Source: an uncultured Ilumatobacter sp. (GTDB lineage Bacteria; Actinomycetota; Acidimicrobiia; Acidimicrobiales; Ilumatobacteraceae). From it: DNA of 18,531 nucleotides. The notes below the pieces were generated by a model. That model made no database searches. It was not told where the DNA came from and saw only the letters and a program-made list of their open reading frames with translations. The stretch is taken from contig CALICC010000086.1 of assembly GCA_938049325.1 (NCBI GenBank), positions 1 to 18,531 on the forward strand, read 5' to 3'. Every line of letters begins with the position of its first letter. Position 1 is the first letter of the stretch. The position numbers and the translations under genes were made by a program. Of the stretch, positions 14,683 through 18,531 are shown one piece after another.

Positions 14683-16629
14683 CTACGCGTTGCCCAAGCG
14701 ACCGGAGAGTCGCTGCAGGTACTGCTCCTCCGACAGGTGGAGGATTCGCTCGACTTCGTCGGTTGCGGTGATGAGTCCGTTGCGCAGAAGTCGCTGCGTG
14801 AACCTGAAGTCCCAGAGGTGGTCGTGCGGAGCGACCGAGAGGACCGGTTGCAAGTCTTGGGGGCCGTAGATCTCGGTGACTTCATTGTCGTAGCCGTCGA
14901 GGTAGGTCGTGTCGCCGAGATAGAAGTCGACGCCGCTGAGGATCAGTTGTTGAGGCGTATAGCTCACCAGGTCGTAGAGCAGGCGTTGGATACCGAAGCG
15001 CGTGCCGAGGAACGTGTTCAGATCCTCGCACTGCATCACGCGGACGGTGGCCGACGAGGGGACCGACCGTCCCGGGGCGCCCACCATCGAAGGTCGCAGC
15101 ACCGAGAAGTGACCGTGGTCGCGGATGATGTGTTCGGGCTCGAGCAGTGCTGAAGCGTCCGAGACATAGGTGACGGACGTTTGGTCACTTCGCAGCGTGC
15201 GCTGGCGTTTCGTCGTGACGACGACATCGGCAGCTGCGATGGTGTCGGGATCGGGTTGGGTGCCGGGGGCTGGGCCGATGACGAGCACGGATGCACCATC
15301 GACCGCTTGTCGGAACGCCTCCTCGGCGGCGATGCTCGGTGAGGCAAGGTTGCGTCGCACGTCCAGGAGTGGCTCGATCTCGCCTTCGCTCAGTGCGAGG
15401 TCTGCCGCGAGTTTGTCCACAGCGAGGCGGTCGCGAGCGTGTTGCTGACGTGGACCGTGAACGGCAAGCTCGCGGCGCGCTTCGCCAACCTCGTCGAGAT
15501 AGCTCAGCGCTCGCGCTCGTTCGACGAGCTGCCAGAGGGGCTCGGCGCGGCGACGAGGTGATGCGGCAACTCGCCTGGCGATGAGCAACTTCGTGTGGTG
15601 CGCCCCGACCGGATCTGCGTTGGTGAGTTGCTCGGCGTGGACCGCGTACAGCCAGTCGGTCGGCGCGTTCTTGGCGAAGTCGGAGTCACCCAGGTCAGCA
15701 GGCGGAGGTGGACCGGCAGGCCACGCGATGTGACGGGCGCCCTCGAAGTCCCCCATCGAAACGAGATGGCGCACGAGCCGGTGTCGGCGTTGGTGGTCCG
15801 TTGGGTCACGCTCGAGCAACTGCTGCCAGATGTTGCGCAGCTCATTCGCCTCGGCGACGAGCTGACCTCCTCGCGACCGGCCTCTGAGAAAGAGGATCTC
15901 GCCTCGGGCGCGCATGGCATGGATTCCGTCGAAGCCGGTGAGCAGTTCGTCGGCCGTGTCGTAGTCGCCGCGTCGGGTCGCCGTCATGGCGCGTTCGGCA
16001 GCTTCGCGTTCTGACGCCGGCGGACTCAGTCGGGTGGCGAGATCGCGGGCCAGTTCGGGGTCTCCGGCTCGACCGGTCACCAATCCGAGATTCGGCTCAC
16101 GTCGAACGCTCGTTGGCCCGCTGTCGAGCGCCACTCGGCTGGCAAGCGCGACCCCGGCGTCTGAGCCCCCGCTGCCGGCGCGGATGTAGAAGGTGAGCGC
16201 CCTGGTCGGCTGCTCAACCGTCTCCATGAAGCGTCCAATGGCGAGCCACAGCGGGGCAAAGAGGCGGCTGGGCAGCCCGGGAGGCGTGTCGAGCCCGTCG
16301 AGGCGCGGCCGGACGTACTCCGATTGAGGGCGGGCGGCCAGACGCGCAGCGATGAACCGGCGCGCGGCACCGAGCAACGGGCGGATCCGCGCGTTCACTC
16401 GCCGGCTTCGTTCGTGGGGTCGCTGGCGCGGTTCACGCGCGACGGGCGAAAGCGAATCCAAGGAAACGGCGGCACTATCCGTTGGGACGGCGCGGTCGCG
16501 GTGGCTGACCTCGAGGTCATGCGCCGAACCTAGCGAGAGCGACGTCGGGATCGGCGCAGGCCCGTTGATCCAGCGGGCGGTACGAGTCTCGGGGAGCGGA
16601 CGCAGAACAAATGCGAGTTTGACAAGCAT
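14683..16629 (-). CDS. Helical-repeat protein with C-terminal sialyltransferase-like (GT42-type) domain
   Basis: A 648-residue protein in two parts. Residues about 120-440 are alpha-helical repeats of TPR-like character, for example RRGDYDTADELLTG (219-232) and LVSMGDFEGARHIAW (289-303). Residues about 445-648 look like a distant bacterial sialyltransferase domain: VLVIGPAPG (448-456) in the glycine-rich nucleotide-loop position, LILSGVDFYLG (562-572), Y576 and H602. In Campylobacter Cst-II (recalled from memory) the matching segment is SGIDFY, with Tyr156, Tyr162 and catalytic His188; Y570, Y576 and H602 reproduce both spacings (6 and 26). The two Asn of Cst-II (31 and 51) are not conserved. 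The frame is open upstream to 17073; ATG 16629 (MLVKLAFVLR) is preferred and ATG 16647 is possible. A role as a CMP-nonulosonate transferase is inferred from this and from its place before pseB. Confidence 0.65.
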   Translation of the reverse strand: MLVKLAFVLRPLPETRTARWINGPAPIPTSLSLGSAHDLEVSHRDRAVPTDSAAVSLDSLSPVAREPRQRPHERSRRVNARIRPLLGAARRFIAARLAARPQSEYVRPRLDGLDTPPGLPSRLFAPLWLAIGRFMETVEQPTRALTFYIRAGSGGSDAGVALASRVALDSGPTSVRREPNLGLVTGRAGDPELARDLATRLSPPASEREAAERAMTATRRGDYDTADELLTGFDGIHAMRARGEILFLRGRSRGGQLVAEANELRNIWQQLLERDPTDHQRRHRLVRHLVSMGDFEGARHIAWPAGPPPPADLGDSDFAKNAPTDWLYAVHAEQLTNADPVGAHHTKLLIARRVAASPRRRAEPLWQLVERARALSYLDEVGEARRELAVHGPRQQHARDRLAVDKLAADLALSEGEIEPLLDVRRNLASPSIAAEEAFRQAVDGASVLVIGPAPGTQPDPDTIAAADVVVTTKRQRTLRSDQTSVTYVSDASALLEPEHIIRDHGHFSVLRPSMVGAPGRSVPSSATVRVMQCEDLNTFLGTRFGIQRLLYDLVSYTPQQLILSGVDFYLGDTTYLDGYDNEVTEIYGPQDLQPVLSVAPHDHLWDFRFTQRLLRNGLITATDEVERILHLSEEQYLQRLSGRLGNA

Positions 16630-16647
16630 TTCTCGACCGTGCAGCAT
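16619..16647 (+). promoter_or_regulatory. Candidate promoter of the DsbA-like gene, overlapping the divergent gene start
   Basis: A perfect -35 TTGACA (16619-16624), a 17-base spacer and CAGCAT (16642-16647) precede the ATG at 16654 by 6 bases, which again suggests a leaderless mRNA. The element covers the start codon of the divergent TPR-GT42-like gene, so expression of the two could interfere. The -10 box is weak (three of six positions). Confidence 0.45.
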
Positions 16648-16653
16648 GACGCT

Positions 16654-17340
16654 ATGCCTGCAGACTCGACTTCGCCGGTTGCGCTCGGCTTTCACTTCGA
16701 TGTGTTGTGCCCTTGGGCGTATCAGACCGCGAAGTGGATCCGGACCGTCCGTGAGGCCGTCCCGATCGACGTCGACTGGCGCTTCTTCTCGCTCGAGGAG
16801 ATCAACCGTGAAGAGGGAAAGAAGCATCCCTGGGAGCGCGAGTGGTCGTACGGGTGGAGCATGATGCGCGTCGCGGCCTGGTTGCGGCGCTCGTCGATGG
16901 ACGACTGTGATCGCTTCTATGAGGCAACTGGACGGGCGTTGCACGAAGAAGGACGCAAGCCGCATCGGCCAGAAGTTGCCGAAGAGATCTGCGCCTCGCT
17001 CGGCCTCGACCCGGGCGTTGTCCGCGCCGCGATGGACGATCCCACCACGCACGACGAGGTGCGTGCCGACCACGATGCCGTGGTGAGCAGCGGAGGTTTC
17101 GGCGTGCCGACGCTCGTTTTCGAGTCAGGGAGTCACGTCTATGGACCGGTGGTGGCGCCGGCACCGACCGGGCAGGAAGCACTCGACCTGTGGGATCTCA
17201 CGGTCGCATACGGCAGAGTTCCGCACCTGTACGAATTGAAGACTCCGAAGACCGACGCCGACATGGCGCACATCGGAGAAGTCTTCCGTCCCTACTTCGA
17301 AGCCCGTGACTGGGAAACGAGAGAAAGGCCAGCGCGTTGA
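16654..17340 (+). CDS. DsbA-family thioredoxin-fold oxidoreductase, mycothiol-dependent nitroreductase-like
   Basis: A 228-residue protein with the DsbA/FrnE-type fold and no signal peptide, hence cytosolic. The active-site segment is C19-P-W-A22 after a hydrophobic strand, and the cis-proline loop is GVPT (150-153). The layout resembles the mycobacterial mycothiol-dependent reductase Rv2466c, which has CPWC; here the second cysteine is alanine, so it would work as a monothiol enzyme or as an isomerase-like relative (HCCA-isomerase group). The ATG at 16654 is chosen over a GTG at 16639 because the latter lies inside the promoter-like element. The last bases overlap the start of the next gene by four (TTGA), and that neighbour is also mycothiol-linked, supporting a shared thiol-metabolism role. 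Confidence 0.8.
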   Translation: MPADSTSPVALGFHFDVLCPWAYQTAKWIRTVREAVPIDVDWRFFSLEEINREEGKKHPWEREWSYGWSMMRVAAWLRRSSMDDCDRFYEATGRALHEEGRKPHRPEVAEEICASLGLDPGVVRAAMDDPTTHDEVRADHDAVVSSGGFGVPTLVFESGSHVYGPVVAPAPTGQEALDLWDLTVAYGRVPHLYELKTPKTDADMAHIGEVFRPYFEARDWETRERPAR

Positions 17341-18137
17341 CTGCATCCCCGGCCTTCTCGCACGCCGACTATCTCGTCGCGCACGAAGCACTCTTCGGTC
17401 ACTACAACAGCCTGTGCGGGCGCCTGACGTCAGAGGACCTGAGCGTCCAGTCGCTCTGCCCGGACTGGGACGTGCGTGGAGTCGTTTCGCACGCCATCGG
17501 GGTGGAGTTCGTCCTCACCGGCTGGGAGCCGAGCACCGATTCGCCGCCGCCTTTCGAGCGAGTACCAGGCTTCACCGCCGAGCTGGCCGAGTTGAGTCCG
17601 GAAGCGTTGGCGTCGCGCGTTGGCGAGGTCACCGCTTCACGCCTTGCACGACTTCGTGCGTTCGACGCGTCGGTGGTTGATTCGCCCTCGATCACACCAA
17701 CCGGGGTCAAGACCTACGCGGACTTCTTGCGCATCCGCGTTTTCGACATGTGGGTGCACGCCCGCGACATCGCGATTCCGATGGGTGAGCAACTCGACGC
17801 CCGCGATGTGGCCGCGCAGATCGCGCTGGCCGAAGTCGGTGGAGCGGTCGGCTACATCGTTGGCAAGAAGATCGGCCTGCCCGACGGGAAGTCGATCGTG
17901 TTCCGCGTGACCGGCGGCGTCGAGCGGGACTTCTCTGTCGTTGTCGACGGGCGAGCCGCAGCGGTGGAGTCGGTCGAGTCGCCCGATGTCGAGGTCACCG
18001 CGGATGTCGAGACGTTCGTGATGCTCGCGTGCGGTCGGATCGACCCGCAGGCTCAGATCGACGCCGGAGCGATCCGCTGGGCTGGCGACGACGAGTGGGG
18101 CGAACGCGCCGCTCGCAATCTCGCCTACACGATGTGA
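17337..18137 (+). CDS. Mycothiol-dependent maleylpyruvate isomerase-like protein (DinB-like fold)
   Basis: A 266-residue member of the actinobacterial TIGR03083/MDMPI group. Residues about 8-150 form the DinB-like four-helix bundle; CPDWDVRGVVSH (41-52) is the diagnostic segment. H52, with D137 and H141 in FDMWVHARDI, is placed as the metal-binding His/Glu/His set of the Corynebacterium enzyme, with Asp in place of Glu. The C-terminal part (about 180-266) is the small MDMPI C-terminal or SCP2-like domain with a closing GDDEWGERAARNLAYTM. Members are metal-dependent thiol transferases or isomerases using mycothiol, and many are uncharacterized, so the substrate is unknown. The start is TTG at 17337, overlapping the upstream stop. 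Confidence 0.83.
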   Translation: MTASPAFSHADYLVAHEALFGHYNSLCGRLTSEDLSVQSLCPDWDVRGVVSHAIGVEFVLTGWEPSTDSPPPFERVPGFTAELAELSPEALASRVGEVTASRLARLRAFDASVVDSPSITPTGVKTYADFLRIRVFDMWVHARDIAIPMGEQLDARDVAAQIALAEVGGAVGYIVGKKIGLPDGKSIVFRVTGGVERDFSVVVDGRAAAVESVESPDVEVTADVETFVMLACGRIDPQAQIDAGAIRWAGDDEWGERAARNLAYTM

Positions 18138-18237
18138 GCTGGCGCTGCTGACAGCTGTCCGCGTCTGATCGGAGTCGGGAACGCTCCGTGGCGTACCGTC
18201 AACGTCGGAGCAGGCGAGCGCGAGGAAAGCCCACGAG

Positions 18238-18531
18238 ATGTCGAACGAACAACAGCTGCGCGACGCGTGGGATACGTTCACCCAGAGCTTGAACGACCTG
18301 GGCCATGAAGCGCTCAGCTCGGCACCCAACGACGTGGAACGCGTCGACGGCATCCGGTTCATGCTGCGCCAGCTCGCGTATCGCGAGGAGCAGTTCCTCG
18401 AGTTCCCCGGTGGACACAAGCCCGAGTTGTTCTTCGCCGAGTCACCTACCCGCAAGGTGTTCGCCGACTGCCCTGACACGATCTATCACCAGTTCAGCGT
18501 GACCGCAGGTGGGGAGTACCTCATCACCGGT
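18238..18531 (+). CDS. N-terminal part of a protein resembling the DUF1214 group (runs off the window)
   Basis: The first 98 codons of a gene that is still open at the end of the window. It starts at ATG with a GAGG (18222-18225) twelve bases upstream. The PTRKVFADCPDTIYHQF segment (77-93) resembles the phrase with an Asn/Cys-Pro-Asp-x-x-Tyr core found before the conserved region of many actinobacterial proteins annotated DUF1214. That resemblance is from memory and is modest. No catalytic motif is visible in the part seen, and there is no signal peptide. It may be cotranscribed with the two mycothiol-linked genes, from which it is separated by 100 bases, or use a TACCGT box at 18194-18199. 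Confidence 0.6.
   Translation, partial: MSNEQQLRDAWDTFTQSLNDLGHEALSSAPNDVERVDGIRFMLRQLAYREEQFLEFPGGHKPELFFAESPTRKVFADCPDTIYHQFSVTAGGEYLITG

Noticed and set aside
16630..17073. Upstream extension of the repeat-GT42 frame
   Set aside because: It overlaps the DsbA-like gene on the opposite strand and its sequence looks like an antisense shadow.
18150..18159. Perfect 10-base palindrome GACAGCTGTC between the last two genes
   Set aside because: About 18 such palindromes are expected by chance in a window this long, and no second copy or promoter pairing supports an operator.

Overview
The window looks like a high-GC actinobacterial chromosome. The base composition is GC-rich, GTG and TTG starts are common, genes are tightly packed, and two enzymes at the right end belong to families tied to mycothiol, the actinobacterial thiol. 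A marine or aquatic acidimicrobial lineage would fit, but that is an impression from protein style and cannot be proved here. No RNA genes, insertion sequences, CRISPR arrays or phage genes are visible.

Most of the window (about 546-16629) is one accessory locus for making, decorating and probably transferring a nonulosonic (sialic-acid-like) sugar of the pseudaminic acid type. All six pathway steps have a candidate: PseB dehydratase/epimerase, PseC aminotransferase, a PseH-like N-acyltransferase, PseG hydrolase, PseI synthase and an SpsF/PseF-type cytidylyltransferase. They sit on two converging transcription units: a plus-strand run (5992-11716) ending pseI-pseG, and a minus-strand run (16629 down to 11736) reading TPR-glycosyltransferase, pseB, pseC, pseF.

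Layout: the end of an M14 zinc carboxypeptidase (1-534, +); a phytanoyl-CoA-dioxygenase-like protein (546-1319, -); a methyltransferase with a Trm112-like tail (1428-2369, +); a two-gene minus unit with a NanM-like sugar O-methyltransferase and a large TPR protein with a GT-B-like C-terminus (2379-5885); the plus operon ACP, adenylate-forming ligase, FabG-like SDR, PseH-like GNAT, second PhyH-like dioxygenase, PseI, PseG (5992-11716); the minus operon described above (11736-16629); then a DsbA-like mycothiol-dependent reductase relative, a mycothiol-dependent isomerase-like protein and the start of a protein that resembles the DUF1214 group (16654-18531, +).

Working model: PseB, PseC, GNAT, PseG, PseI and PseF make a CMP-activated nonulosonate. 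The ACP-ligase-SDR-GNAT-PhyH block is translationally coupled and could supply an unusual, perhaps hydroxylated, acyl group in place of the standard acetyl on the sugar amine. The two methyltransferases and two paralogous Fe(II)/2-oxoglutarate-type dioxygenases could add further tailoring. Two unrelated TPR-fused glycosyltransferase-like proteins are candidate transferases; one has a C-terminal domain whose key residues match the spacing of the Campylobacter Cst-II (GT42) sialyltransferase. No flagellin, capsule exporter or polymerase gene is in view, so the acceptor is unknown.

Gene starts were chosen by reading frame, ribosome-site and overlap evidence. At least five of the genes that do not overlap an upstream gene have a TANNNT box 6-9 bases before the start codon, which suggests leaderless transcription.
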